From Pocillopora verrucosa (lineage: Eukaryota; Cnidaria; Anthozoa; Scleractinia; Pocilloporidae), in the NCBI RefSeq assembly GCF_036669915.1, contig NC_089316.1, positions 1,888,743 to 1,952,742 of the forward strand: a DNA stretch of 64,000 bases. The letters are read 5' to 3'. The notes under the pieces were generated by a model. The model ran no database searches, had not been told where the DNA came from, and saw nothing but the letters and a program-made list of their open reading frames with translations. Made by a program: the position numbers and the translations under genes. Below are positions 11,101 to 21,911 of the stretch, piece by piece; position 1 is the first letter of the stretch, and each line of letters opens with the position of its first letter.

Positions 11101-12988
11101 GGCGATCATTTCCTTTATTCTCATAATCTTAATGAATGGTTGAGCAGTATTACTGTAAGGAGAACTTAGATACCGGTTACTCTTAGGGTTTAGCCCTTTA
11201 ACTCCCATGAGTGACCAAGATAGAATTTCTCCTTACAATATCAATACAATATCAAACAGATAAGTGATGAGAATAGAGAAAAATATCAATTTGGGGATGA
11301 TTAATTGATCCAATACTAAATTCTCTGAACTAACATTACATGAATTGGATGGTTGACAGAAAGGAGAATTTCAAATTTGATCTGGTAGATAAAGGGTTAA
11401 AGGGTCAAGAGATTTAGGCCTCGACGAGATTCGAGCCCATGCCTTCTAGGTACTAGTTCATTTGAGCAGCAAGGCCACATTTTGAAAGTGAGGCAAATTT
11501 TTGAGAATTCTTTGTTCCCATAAAGGAATGCTCCTCTTGAATTTGTCTTTCTTCCGACATATGGCTTTTTAGCTCAGTTAAAAATATTGTATTAAACGCG
11601 TACATCAATATTATTATTGCTAACGCTGGTGAATCATTCCCTCCTAAATTTGACTAGGAATAATGACGCTGAACCAAATTATAAATACGTAGAAGTTGTC
11701 CGGAAGAAAGATGAAAGAGCCAAGCTGAACGGCTATAAATGTCGTGACTGCCAAGAGGTAACATGCTAGATTACTTTGACAGAAAAAAATAGTCCACTGA
11801 GTGAAAAAGTGAACTAAGACATTCCATGCTGGAATTTGGCCCAAAAGGCACTAGGTACAGGAAAACTTAGGCACGAAGAATACAGGAATTTTAAAGGCTT
11901 TTGAAACGAACAAAACATACTAAAGAAGCAAGGCAGATCTTTTCATCGGTTTTTTTTGTGGAAGTAATTTCTTCCTTGTATAGGGGGAATATGCATCATC
12001 AAGAACCTGTAGATTACTAAATAAGTTTAAAGTTAATAGTGTTTTAAATGGTATTTAACATGACAGTGGAGATCTTCCTAGAAAGACCTTATTCCTGTTT
12101 TCTCGTCACCATATTCCTACCAATAACGTAGCTCCACTTTCTGCATATAAACCCACACACAACCCACAATTCCTCCAATCGCTCTGACGAAGGGCTAACC
12201 CTCAAAATGTCAGCTTTTTTACCCTTTACGGTGGCCAATTTACGTTTTCAACTCAATTGTTAACACTAAATTACCTGCTATACTCTCCCACCGACGCAGC
12301 ACCACAGCTTCTTTAGAAACCTACCACCTTTAGACCTAATCGCTGACGAGAGGTCATAAAAGAATGTCTGTTTTGGTTTAAGCCTTACAAAAGTTGGAAC
12401 ATGTGACCTGTTTTTCTCTCATTTTTGTTTAGTTTGAGAGCAACAGATAAAAATCAATTCAGCCGTTGGCGAAATTTATTCCCTTGTTTTTGTCCTTTTT
12501 TTAGGATTTGTATTGTATTGGCTAATATGCTGTTCTTCACGATGGGCGACTTTTTTCAGTCTGTGCGTCAAAGTTTCGGTGTTTCGTGACGAGTCAGTTA
12601 GAGTTGAGAAATGTCAAGCCGATTGTTGACAGTGGTCTCTCGAGTTCTCTTTTACATATCTAGATAATTTCATCTGTTTTGCAAATGTGATAAATTAGGT
12701 TTTGCTATTGTGATTGCCAATCGAAATGCGCTCCAAGACAGATATCCCTTTTCTTTTCAGTACTACCAGGGCCTTGATCTTCCCGAAGATGAGCTGAAAA
12801 AACGTTTGAAGCACTGTTCTCGTCACCGAGCGAAGTTTTCACCACCCCCGTCCACTCCGCCAGGCTTTTGGAATTTAAGCTTTCCGGATACCCAAGAGTA
12901 TATGGCTAAGGGCTATTTGAAGACCGAGTCGGAAGCACCGGCTCCGAAGAGACTTCGGAAAACACGACGGAATAGGATCGCAAAGTGA
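5178..12988 (+). CDS. RBBP8: CtIP / RBBP8 DNA-end resection factor
   Basis: CtIP (Sae2/Ctp1 family) works with MRE11-RAD50-NBS1 to start 5' resection of DNA breaks. Eleven exons join in phase to 689 aa: 5178-5235, 6064-6169, 6596-6658, 6973-7046, 7364-7439, 8098-9112, 9374-9575, 9901-9977, 10059-10129, 11658-11757, 12761-12988. Residues 1 to about 100 are charged and coiled-coil-like. The large sixth exon is acidic and low-complexity, with a DDGDGNDDDDD run. The family signature is at the end: VEVVRKKDERAKL, then a CRDC pair (about 609-612), YYQGLDLPEDELKK, CSRHR (about 633-637), and PPSTPPGFW with Thr646 at the position of the human CDK site T847, ending in a basic tail. It is shorter than human CtIP (897 aa). 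The first intron appears to use a GC donor. An upstream N-terminal exon could be missing. Confidence 0.88.
5444..5546. repeat. Inverted repeat (hairpin) in CtIP intron 1
   Basis: TCGAGTTTGTAAAGAAATCG...AGAGATATATTA (5444-5480) is answered by AATATATCTCTTTCTC...TTCTTTACAAACTCGA (about 5511-5546), with a second partial copy of the arm in between. Arms of about 36 bp are close to perfect. No ORF; MITE-like. Confidence 0.65.
6705..6904 (-). repeat. Family A repeat, reverse orientation, in a CtIP intron
   Basis: It starts CCCTTTAACTCCCAAGATC and ends CACTCATGGGAGTTAA. The interior is the reverse complement of the forward copies (GTAAGGAGGAATTCTGTCTTGGTCA). It sits 68 bp before the exon at 6973. 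Confidence 0.75.
7647..7862 (-). repeat. Family A repeat, reverse orientation
   Basis: Bounded by TTAATCCTTTAACTCTCAGATC and GGGAGTTTAAGGGTTAA; contains GATATTGTAAGGAGAAATTCTGTCTTGG. It directly abuts a family B copy. Confidence 0.7.
7861..8060 (+). repeat. Family B repeat, diverged, just before the large CtIP exon
   Basis: It begins AATCCTCTACACCCTAACATTAATAT and carries the family B interior (ATTCTCATAATTTATCC..., GGGGATGATACTGTAAGCAG). It is truncated or decayed at its right end, 38 bp before the acceptor of the exon at 8098. Confidence 0.5.
10495..10800. repeat. MITE-like element with TAATAATGTACATGAAA termini
   Basis: TTTTTAATAATGTACATGAAAGA near 10614 is answered by CTTTTTCATGTACATTATTACAG near 10768-10792. 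Inside are repeated GAGTGCAATTTG, TTTGCACTCGTGTTACA and CAGCCAATCAGAAGCGCC. The outer left part carries a second inverted pair (GAGTGCAATTTGGTGTAA and TTACACCAAATTGCTCGAG). It lies in the long CtIP intron 10130-11657. Confidence 0.55.
10828..10919. repeat. Near-perfect inverted repeat, arms of about 36 bp
   Basis: The left arm GCCTACGTGTAGCCGCACCC... runs to CCAAAGGTGAAA and the right arm runs from TTTACCTTTGGGGG to GGGTGCGGCTACACGTAGGC, with a loop of about 14 bp. A transcript through this intron would fold into a strong hairpin. No coding potential; MITE-like. Confidence 0.7.
11001..11190 (+). repeat. Family B repeat in a CtIP intron
   Basis: Starts TTAACCCTTTATATAG and carries TATTCTCCATACCCCTCTCTATA, GACAAGGAGAATTGATATGAAGATCAA, GATCATTTCCTTTATTCTCAT and TACTGTAAGGAGAACTTAGAT, ending in CACTCTTAGGG-type sequence. 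It abuts the family A copy at 11191. Related copies are at 14824, 35915 and 54451. Confidence 0.65.
11191..11400 (+). repeat. Family A repeat, full length
   Basis: TAGCCCTTTAACTCCCATGAGTG to GATAAAGGGTTAA, with the usual interior (CAATATCAATACAATATC, GTGATGAGAATAGAG, GTTGACAGAAAGGAG). Confidence 0.75.
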
Positions 12989-13865
12989 AGTGTCTTTTCG
13001 AAGATTAACGATGAATTGCGAAGTTGACATGAAGATGTCACGATCGCTGATTTCTCGGGTTATCCGTGTGGTAACGAAGAAAACTGATTGGTGGAAGATG
13101 ATACGAGGCATAATACAAATATAGAACTGTATTGTGAACAAGCCTCATGCATTTATACTAGAATGTACTGCTTGTCAATTTTTTTCTTAAGTGTGTACAT
13201 GTCGAGAAATATTACGAGGAGCCAATGGCAACTCACTACAAGAAAACATGCCTGCAGCGCGGAAAAATGCGATTGAGCAAGTCGCCATTGGTTTAAGTTT
13301 TGAATCCAATTGCTTTTTAAAGTGGCGCGAGTTTCCTAGATAAATCTCCTATTCAGAGCAATCTTGGATAACTTTCAACACTTTTCTTTAGAGCGTATTT
13401 CGATCGAGCGTCATAAAACCAAAGTCAGCGTAATCACAACGACCTATCTGACGAAAAAAATGTCGCTGGGGGCAAATGGGAACCCAAATATCAGAAAATT
13501 GTCCCCTTAGTTCAACAAAGTCTGCCATGAGAAACGATAACGACTGTTTATGAAAATCCTTCCGTAAATCTAGTTGTAATTTATTGATCCACGAGTGTAT
13601 TTTCAGAAATTCCAACATGCGTTCTTAAAGTATCCTGATTTGAACTAAATTATTTTGAATCAAATACTTCCCAATCACCTTTCTCGTTCCACTCCCTGTC
13701 TTGCAAGAGACGACGGAGAAAATTCCTTGGGGACCTGAATCCAAATAGATTTGCATTTTCAGCGCCATTTTTGAAGCGAACAGGATCAACACGAATAGCT
13801 CACTTGCCCTTGCAGTTCATTCCTGCATTTAGCAGAAGGGCGATTTAAAGAATTGTCCTTCCTTG
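11936..13865 (+). repeat. Segmental duplication, parent copy (CtIP intron 10 end, last exon, downstream)
   Basis: Sequence from TTTTCATCGG (about 11936) through the last CtIP exon to AATTGTCCTTCC (about 13865) is repeated at about 19200-22305. Shared landmarks include ATAGGGGGAATATG, the whole 228-bp last exon, GTACTGCTTGTCAATTTTTTTCTTAAG, TATTACGAGGAGCCAAT, AAAGTGGCGCGAGTTTCC and GATTTGCATTTTCAGCGCC. This copy holds the reading frame of the last exon intact and has its own insertion at about 12092-12330. Confidence 0.85.
12092..12330 (+). mobile_element. Penelope-like-element terminal fragment inserted in the CtIP intron
   Basis: The segment is absent from the duplicated copy, which reads straight through AGACCTAATCGCTGACG near 19351. 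Short AGACCTTA/AGACCTAA sequences flank it here, like a target duplication. It carries CGCTCTGACGAAGGGCTAA, CAGCTTTTTTACCCTTTACGG and GTTAACACTAAATTACCTGC, the same sequence as one arm of the palindromic element at 21674-21918. The ribozyme-like core is decayed here (CTCAAAATGTC instead of CTCGAAACGTC). Confidence 0.6.
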
Positions 13866-15792
13866 CCCATATGACAGTGATTGCGTGATTGCGTTTGTCC
13901 TTGAGAACCATATTGAATACGCGACAAATACGAGCAAGAAATATTTTTACACATTCAAAATAAATCGATTAACATTTACCTATGGCGAAAGAAAAAAGGA
14001 ATGGCCTAACGTTTATGGAATGTGCGGCTAACATCCGCCAATTTCCGCTGCTTTAACCGAAAATGAAATTCATTGAAAATGAAGCTACCACAATGCAATG
14101 CAATCGGAGTGCGCACATCTTTTTTAAGAGCGATTTTGCCGCAATTCAGCATTGAGTTCCTGCTTTCTTGGAAAGGCCTTTGAATAGTTCAAGGCATTGT
14201 TTGTACATGCTAGTGTTTTCCAGTGTTGGATAGCGGCTTTGTACATGTCTAAGGTGAGTGAATGAGGCGAAGATCGACTTTGCAGTCTTGGGAACGTGCA
14301 GACCGACTGCACTTCAACAGGAAGTCTCCTTAGTCTTTTCGCTTATGATTGCATTTCTCGTTTTGGTCACGAAACATCTTGCTTGGGAATTCGAAAGTTC
14401 AGAGAGCTCATCTCTCGTAATCTTTCAAAGAACGTCTAATCAAACATTTCAAAGTTCTGGATAAGGGCTTTGATCAACTTTTATAGGTATTTGTTTTCGA
14501 TCACAGCTGTACCTAGTCATTAACATAAATAAACATCTACGTACTAGTCGCCGGTTCGATGCGGTTGTAGTATTTTGGAATGTTTCTCAAGCTTTTCGCG
14601 GTATTCATGACCAGGAGATAGTTTACTTTGCGAAAGGAAGCAAGATTGCTGGGAACATATTCCAACGTAATCAACGAGAAAAGTTCATTTGCAGCCATTT
14701 ATAGTAACATAAACAACGGAACTATTTTCTTGTCCATACATGTATCATGTATGAGCATCGTGTCTTGGCGCAACATAGAGCCATGGTGTTGTAATTAATT
14801 ATGAGCAATCATAGCATGATTGTTTAACCTCTTACACCCTAACGTCAGTCTGCATATTCTCCATTCTGTTCTTCATACATTTCTTGAGGTCGTGACGAGG
14901 AGAATTTGTCGAACAATCAAGAGTTTCTTTAGTTGGCGATCATTTCCTCCATTCTCATGAACTTACTGTTTTATTTGGGGGTGATACTGTAAGGAGAATC
15001 TAGATGCTAGTCACTCTTAGAGGTTACAACATGATTCTGCCTTTCTTCTTTTAATACCATGAAAGGTTTTAGGAATAAACTTTTTGATTCAAACAACAGG
15101 TGCTGGAAGAGCAATTTTATAGATAAAATTTAGAAGCTCTCGTACAATGTGAAGAGGGGCATATCATTCCTATGAGTTTTAAAGGATATTTATGAAAGTA
15201 TCAATGGACTTAACATATGACTCGCTGCTTTGGAAGTTATTTTCCATTGTCCTTCTACTTTCAAACTATGGTCAGTCCAATAAGGAGTCTTAAAGCAATA
15301 TAAGGGGATTTTGGTCTTTTTGTGTAGGAGGAGAGAGTAATATCTTGGATATGAAACTATATCAACAGAAACAGAAGTTTTCTGGTATGATTTGAGTTTT
15401 TGATGAGTTATGTGCTTTTGGTTCATTTTTGAGTTGTCTGATTGTCAAGCTGTTAATAAGTGTTTCAAGAAGAAAGGGTGTATTATGGTGCAAAATTCTT
15501 TCATGCAAGGCTGACTGAAATATTTCTAAACAGGAAACTCTTTCTTCTTTGTAATGTTTAATTTACAGTCTTTCGTTTTATTCCTAAGACATAGACTAGT
15601 ATAGTTATTTTGAGATGTCTTGATATTGGTGTTGTGTTGGTAAAAATAATTTTGTAGCCTCCTTTTGTGTGATGTATGATGTTTGTAACAAGTTTGTGTC
15701 TTATTGTTTATTATTTCATTGCAGGATACTCATGGTATTAAGCATCAATAAATTTCCGTAAAACTGCTGTGTGTGCATTAGTGGTATCAATT
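12989..15792. other. CtIP 3' flank and Roquin 5' region
   Basis: Up to about 13865 this is the downstream half of the duplicated block. After it, AATAAA near 13959 may serve CtIP; the AATATA near 13108 is AATAAA in the duplicate. A donor-like TCTAAG|GTGAGTG at about 14251 could end a non-coding first exon of Roquin, whose next acceptor (TTTCATTGCAG) is at about 15724. A family B repeat lies at 14824-15026. No other gene was recognised. Confidence 0.5.
14824..15026 (+). repeat. Family B repeat
   Basis: TTAACCTCTTACACCCTAACGTCAG to CTAGTCACTCTTAGAGGTTA, with AAGGAGAATCTAGATG, GACGAGGAGAATTTGTC and GGCGATCATTTCCTCCATTCTCATG. Terminal sequence is weakly inverted. Confidence 0.7.
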
Positions 15793-18700
15793 ATGCCGAT
15801 TCAAAAACCTCAAGGGACAGAATTTCTTCAGTGTCCAATATGTTACAAGGAATTTGACAATCATGATCGGCAGCCAATCAGCTTGGGATGTGGACACACA
15901 TTTTGTGTTTCCTGCTTGTCAAAACTGTCTAAAACACAGTGCCCTACTGATCAGGCTTCTGTAGAGACAGATATATCCAAACTTCCATACAACTATGCTT
16001 TGCTTCAATTAGTTGGAGAAGAAATGCCAGACAATAGGCTTCCCCCAATTGACAGTCTTAGAGAATATGCCACTTATTATTTAAATTCAAAAAGCTGTAT
16101 TGAAAAGCTTGCCCTGTTCTTGAAACCTGTCAGTGGCTCTGGTAATGGTACAGTGAATGGAAAAGTCAATGGCAGCACCCGTAATGGTTCTGTCAACAGC
16201 AATGGGAATAACGTCCTTACGAGACCCATGCAGAGGAAGCTTGTGACATTAGTTAACTGTCAATTGGCTGAGGGTGAAGGAAGATCTAGAGCCATGCGTG
16301 CAGCCAGAAGTTTGGGAGAAAGGACAGTTACAGAGCTCATTTTATTGCATCAACAAGTCTCAGCTAATATATGGGCTGCTGTACGGAATCGTGGTTGTCA
16401 GTTTTTAGGACCAGCTATTCAGGAAGAAGCTTTGAAACTGATTTTGTTGGCTCTTGAGGGTGGTGAGGCTTTGTCTAGAAAGGTTTTGGTTCTTTTTGTG
16501 GTCCAGAAGCTGGAATCTGTGTTTCCACAGGCTTCCAAAACAAGTATTGGCCATGTAGTGCAGTTGCTTTACAGAGCATCCTGTTTTAAGGTGAGTTTAT
16601 GCTTTATGCTCCATTAAGGTGGATTTCAGTGGATGTCTGTTAAATTGTCACTAAAAAGTGCACTGAGATTTTTGTTATGTAGGAAATTGAGTATGCTTGT
16701 AATATATATTAAATGTAATTAAGAGGTCTCTGTGTATTTAAAAGTGTTGAACTGCAAATATTGACTCAATTTTTTCATTCAGGTCGAGGAAAAGAACAAT
16801 GAGCCATCTCTAATGCAGCTCAAAGAACAGGTACTGTTTCTTTGAAAAATTTAATAAGTGTTTTCAGATGTAACTACCATTAAATTCACATGTTAGTTAT
16901 TTCTTTCCATTGAATAAACAGTGGTTAATAATTGTGTTGGTTGTGCTTTTTAGACTTAAAAACATTATATCATTCTTTTTTTTTTTTCTTTTTTTTTTTT
17001 GCTATCAGTACCGTACTTATGATGCACTGCGGAAAGTACATGATGCACAGATAGTGCAAATTGCAACAGAGGCAGGGCTGCGCATTCTCCCAGACAAGTG
17101 GTCCTCACTGCTCTACGGTGACATGGATCACAAGTCTCACATGCAATCTATCATTGACAAGGTGTGTTGTTAGTTATGGCTTCAGCTTTAATGAAGTAAA
17201 ACTGTACATTTAATACAATGGATCTAAGCTAGTTTGAAATTTTTGATATCACTATTCAAGATTTAAAGCAGCAGGGCTATTATTGTATTTTTATCATGGG
17301 AAGACCTGTGAATTTTTTAATGGAGTGTTATGGTTTGCATCACAAGTTTATCCCAAAAAATGGTAGCATTACAGTTAAAACTAATTTCTTTTATTTTGTT
17401 TTCAGCTCCAAACCCCTGCCTCATTCTCCCAGAGCATCCAAGAGCTGATCATTGCCCTACAGAGATCTGGTGATCCTGGGAATCTCTGTCAAATGAGAGA
17501 TCAGTTTGAATTACTGTCCCACATTGATGCATCTCCAGGTTTGTGTGGCAGTCTTTTTTGCAAGAATGGCAATTTGTTGCATACAGAAGCACATGAATTT
17601 TCATTGACTGGAGCTTGAATAAGTTCTTGACATAAGTGGCCTGGTTTGGCCGAGTTATTCACTACAGCTTTGGGATCATATACATGTAGACACCCCAGTT
17701 GCACAGTCAATTACAAATACATGTACTTCAAGGCCAGAAACAATTGCATTACCAGTTGAGATAACATGTGTCTTTGATTTTTTTTCCTGCAGAGGCATCA
17801 TGTCCAGCTTGGGATGAGCTAGAACAAGCCATGGTTTCTGTACATTCTGTGGTCCACAGATTTGTTGACTTTTCAAAAGTGAGCAATGGTGTTTTTGTCT
17901 TTTAAAATAAAATCCACTCATTTCTTGATTTGAGTCTCTTTTGATTACATGGAAACTACATGAGAGCTCTTTTGGCAGATGCAGGATGATCATTGTGATT
18001 AATGTTGCTTTTGGTTCTGTTCTTTCATATTCAAAAGGCTAATTTGAAACATCTGCAGGCCCTTTTTACAAAAGAACAGATTAAAAAAAAAAAACTAGAT
18101 GCATGCATAAGCATCAAGAGCAGCTGTTGAACATTTAAGGGTCTCCTTTGTTTAACAGACAAGTCTTGCATTTCCAAAAATATATCATAACCATTGGTAA
18201 CAGTTTAGTAATTTTAAAAGTACTGAGTAGTCTAAAGGATGGATTATGTTTTTCCTTTATTTTGATGATATCAGTCACATGGCAGAGGAATGAAAGGATC
18301 TGGTGATCCACCACAAGTAAGTACAATTTGAAGTTTTTGTTGTTGTTGTTGTTGTTGTTGTTGTAAATTTCTTTAATTTCCAGTGATCTTGATTTAGTCT
18401 AGCTAACTGTAGTCTTATTTGTGCGTCAGTTCAGGCAGGTGTACTGGTAAACTTGGTCTAGATTGTCCTTAAGAGTCAAGTAGTAAGCCTATTATTTACA
18501 TTGGTTCTTTTTGGGACAGTAGCAATTTTTTTCCTTTTCTTTTTTAGTCACACAACAACAAGTTCAAAACCAGTATGTGCAGGGATCACACTTGGGGGGG
18601 ATGTCCAAGAGGTCCCCGCTGTACATTTGCACACTCAAAGGAGGAGCTAGAGAAGTGGGTGTTGATCTGATTCTTTGCTTTAAAGTTTGCAAATTAATGT

Positions 18701-19173
18701 TTTTCATGCTAAGCTATTCTCAGGTCCAAATACTAATGTGTGTTTTTTTTGTTGCATTATCCTAAAGTCTAATTTCCAAATCCTACAATAAATATTTGGA
18801 CATGAATCACAAATGACCTCTTACTGACTAGCATTATCAGCCATGTCCCAAATTCAAGTTTCCTTCTATGATCATGGGCTGTTTATTATGTCTTGGAAAA
18901 ATGATAATAAATACTGATCTAAACATGATTTTTTTCAACGACCAGGGTTTGAGCAGTAATCCTTGTTCTTCATTAACGCGCGTCACTTTTAATCGCAGGT
19001 TTGGTAAAAGAAGAGCTCAGAGGCCTCGGCCCTCACCCATTGGTAGAGGACCAGCACCATCTGTGGCACCAGATCAGTTTTCACCCCTTGAAAATGGTTG
19101 TGATGGCAGTCCAACAGCTACCCAGGCTCCTACAAATTGTGTCAACGGCTCTGCAAGATCATCTCCTCTTTAA
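15793..19173 (+). CDS. RC3H1: Roquin-type RING/ROQ/CCCH protein (RC3H family), short C-terminus
   Basis: Roquins bind stem-loops (constitutive decay elements) in mRNA 3' UTRs and recruit decay and deadenylation factors; the RING suggests ubiquitin-ligase activity. Coding exons: 15793-16590, 16783-16830, 17009-17161, 17406-17538, 17793-17878, 18275-18316, 18548-18654, 18999-19173, giving 513 aa. The start [17 protein letters not shown] aligns with the family's own start. The RING (C14, C17, C33, H35, C38, C41, C50, with D53) is followed by the ROQ region ([53 protein letters not shown] split over exons) and a CCCH finger (C431-x7-C439-x5-C445-x3-H449). Vertebrate Roquins exceed 1,100 aa; the long proline-rich C-terminus is missing, and the stop lies about 27 bp before the duplicated block. 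The paralogue number (RC3H1 or 2) cannot be assigned. Confidence 0.88.
18334..18363. repeat. (GTT)n microsatellite
   Basis: About nine GTT units lie just after the donor of the short Roquin exon 18275-18316. Confidence 0.9.
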
Positions 19174-19784
19174 ATTTCTCCTGGTAAGGAGAGATAAAAA
19201 CTTTTGTTCATCGGTTTTTTTGGTGTGGAAGTAATTGCTTCTGCGTATAGGGGGAATATGTATCTTCAAGAAACTGTAGATTACTAAATAAATTTGAAGT
19301 TAACAGTGTTTCAAATGATATTTGTTTTGACGGTAAAGATCTTCCTAAGGAGACCTAATCGCTGACGAGATGTCCTGAGAGAATGGCTGTTTTGGCTTAA
19401 GCCATAAAAAAGTTGAAACATGTTACCTGTTATTCTTTCATTTTTGTTTAGTTTGAAAGTAATAGATAAGAATCAATTCAATCATTGGCAAAAGATCCTT
19501 TTATTCCCTTTTGTTTTTTTAGGGTTTGTATTGTATTGGCTAACGTGACGTTCTTTACGATGGGCGACTTTTTTTCTGTCTGTACGTCAAAGTTTCGGTG
19601 TTTCGCAACGAGTCATTCAGAGTTGAGAAATGTTAAATCGATTGTTGACAGTGGTCTCTCGAGTTCTCTTTTAAATATTCAGATAATGTCGTCTGTTCTG
19701 ACTTGCAAATGTGATAAATTAGGTTTTGCTACTGTGATTACTAATCGAAATGTGCTCCATGACAGATATCCCTTTTCTTTTCAG

Positions 19785-20012
19785 TACTACCAGGGCCTTG
19801 ATCTTCCCGAGGATGAGCTGAAAAAACGTTTGAAGCATTGTTCTCGTCACCGAGCGAAGTTTTCACCACCACCGTCCACTCCTCCAGGTTTTTAGAACTC
19901 AAGCTTTCCGGATACCCAAGAGCATATGGATAAGGGCTATTTAAAGACCGAGTCGGAAGCACCGGCTCCGAAGAGACTTCGGAAAACACGACGGAATAGG
20001 ATCGCAAAGTGA
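19785..20012 (+). pseudogene. Copy of the CtIP last exon, broken by one nonsense codon
   Basis: It is the same length as the parent exon (228 bp), keeps the TTTTCAG acceptor, and encodes YYQGLDLPEDELKKRLKHC, CSRHRAKF and PPSTPPGF before a TAG at 19893-19895 where the parent has TGG (Trp). The frame after the stop is still open, with a few substitutions, to the parent's TGA. There is no frameshift. No CtIP exon lies upstream in this copy, so it is best called a pseudo-exon; it could still be spliced as a terminal exon of a Roquin read-through transcript. Confidence 0.8.
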
Positions 20013-20217
20013 GGAGTCTTTTCGAAGATTAACAATGAATTGCGAAGTTGACTTGAAGATATTTCGCTGATTGCTCGAATTATCCATGTGGTAACGAAGA
20101 AAACTTATTAGAGGAAGATGATATGAGGCATAATGCAAATAAAGAATTGTAATTTATACAAGCCACGTTGAAACCAGAATGTATTGCTTGTCAATTTTTT
20201 TCTTAAGTGTGTACATG

Positions 20218-21376
20218 GAATATTCAAGGGTCGGCAAGAGGAAAGAAAGAAAAAAGTTATCAGTAGCGAAATTTGCTGGTATTGATGGTGTCAATTACTT
20301 GGTGGGAGATAGGGGGATACCCCCCCCCCCCTCCCACTTTAAGTATTCCCTTGAAATGATACACGCAAAGAATTTTTTTTTCGCTCAGTATCTGTATTCA
20401 CCTTTGTTTACCTTTTCCGTCTTTTTAAAGTTTCAAGAAACAAAGATGAATGCTTGGTCATGAAGCGAAATAAGCTGCTCTTTGTGTGTTAGATATGATT
20501 CCATCTCTTTTCGTGGTTGACTTTTCTTTCAATGTGAAGAAGCGCGAATCCTGCGTTTGGTATCGCGAATGAAAGCGACAACTTCTTCCAAGTCGTTCAT
20601 TTCCTCTGTTCGGAGTGGTTTAATCCTCACTCTACGACTACAATAAAAAAGGCGTATCGAAAATGTAATATTGAATGTAATATTAAAAAGGGATCAGACG
20701 ATAATAAAAGAATTATGAAATGGGAAAGTTATAAAGCCAGCATAACCATCCTTTATAAAGTTACAGTAGTTCTGTTTGAATGCGGTAATACTGGTGCTAG
20801 ATCGTATATTAAGGGTTAGAGAGTTCCAAAGTATTGCGGCTGTAACAAGGAAAGTTTTTCCACCTTTTGTGTCACGGTTATACTTAGGACAGCATATAGC
20901 TATATCAGCATAGCGTGAAGTTCTGGTAGACGTGTCGCTGATACGCACTGATCTACTACCTAAACACTCTGGGCATTGTCCATTTAAGCATTTGTAGAAT
21001 AAGCGTAATTTATTTACCTTGATCTCGTCCTAAGAGGGTAGCCAGTCTACTCTCTTGAATAGGGTCACAGTAGGTTGGTCTCTCGTTTTATTAAGGCTTA
21101 AAATAAAAGAAGCTGCTCTGTTCTGAAGACGAAAAATTCGTCTAATGTTACATTTTGGTGTTGAACCCCAGACTGCTCCGCCGTATAAGAATGCAGTTAT
21201 AGTTAATTATTGGTTGTGTTGTAAAAAAGTATACACTCGTCTAGAGGAAGATGTCTGATCGATCAGTTTCTTACATAGATGTTCAACATGTTCATTCAAG
21301 CTGAGGTCTAGATTAACATAGACCCCAAGTAACTTGTGACTTGTGGTCTTTCCCTTTACTGGTCAGAACAAGGGAA
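20218..21376 (-). mobile_element. Non-LTR retrotransposon fragment (reverse-transcriptase C-terminal end), decayed
   Basis: On the minus strand, conceptual translation from about 21355 down to 20694 gives KLLGVYVNLDLSLNEHVEHL, then FLYGGAVWGSTPK, IFRLQNRAASFIL, KVNKLRLFYKCLNGQCPECL and KGGKTFLVTAAILWNSL. This is the order typical of the C-terminal tail of LINE reverse transcriptases. At least two in-frame stops interrupt it, leaving a longest open piece at 20694-20948. The element is absent from the parent duplicate, which reads from GTACATG into AAATATTACGAGGAG. Part of the insertion (20218-20690), with a poly-C run at 20321-20333, is unexplained. Confidence 0.75.
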
Positions 21377-21673
21377 AGTATTACGAGGAGCCAATAGGAA
21401 CTCACTACAAGAAAAAATGCCTGCAGCGAGGGAAAATACGATTTAGCAAGTGACTATTGGTTTAAGTTTTGAATCTAATTGTTTTTAAAGTGGCGCGAGT
21501 TTCCTAAAACAATCACTTATTCAGAGCAATCCCTGATTACTTTCGACATCAAATTGGAAAATTTTCTCTAGAATGTATTTCGATCGAGCGTCATTAAACC
21601 AAGGTCAACGTAATCACAACGACCAATCTGAAGAGAAAATATAACTAGGCAAATGGAACCCCTATATAAAAGG

Positions 21674-21866
21674 TAATTTAGTGTTAACAACTGGGTTGAA
21701 AACGTAAATTAGCCACCGTAAAGGGTAAAAAAGCTGACGTTTCGAGCGTTAGCCCTTCGTCAGAGCGATGACGAAGGGCTAACGCTCGAAACGTCAGCTT
21801 TTTTACCCTTTACGGTGGCTAATTTACGTTTTCAACCCAGTTGTTAACACTAAATTACCTGCTATA

Positions 21867-21911
<45 letters not shown>

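Noticed and set aside
19485-19895. 136-codon ORF as an independent gene
   Set aside because: Its second half is the duplicated CtIP last exon and its first half is duplicated intron read through; it ends at the nonsense codon.
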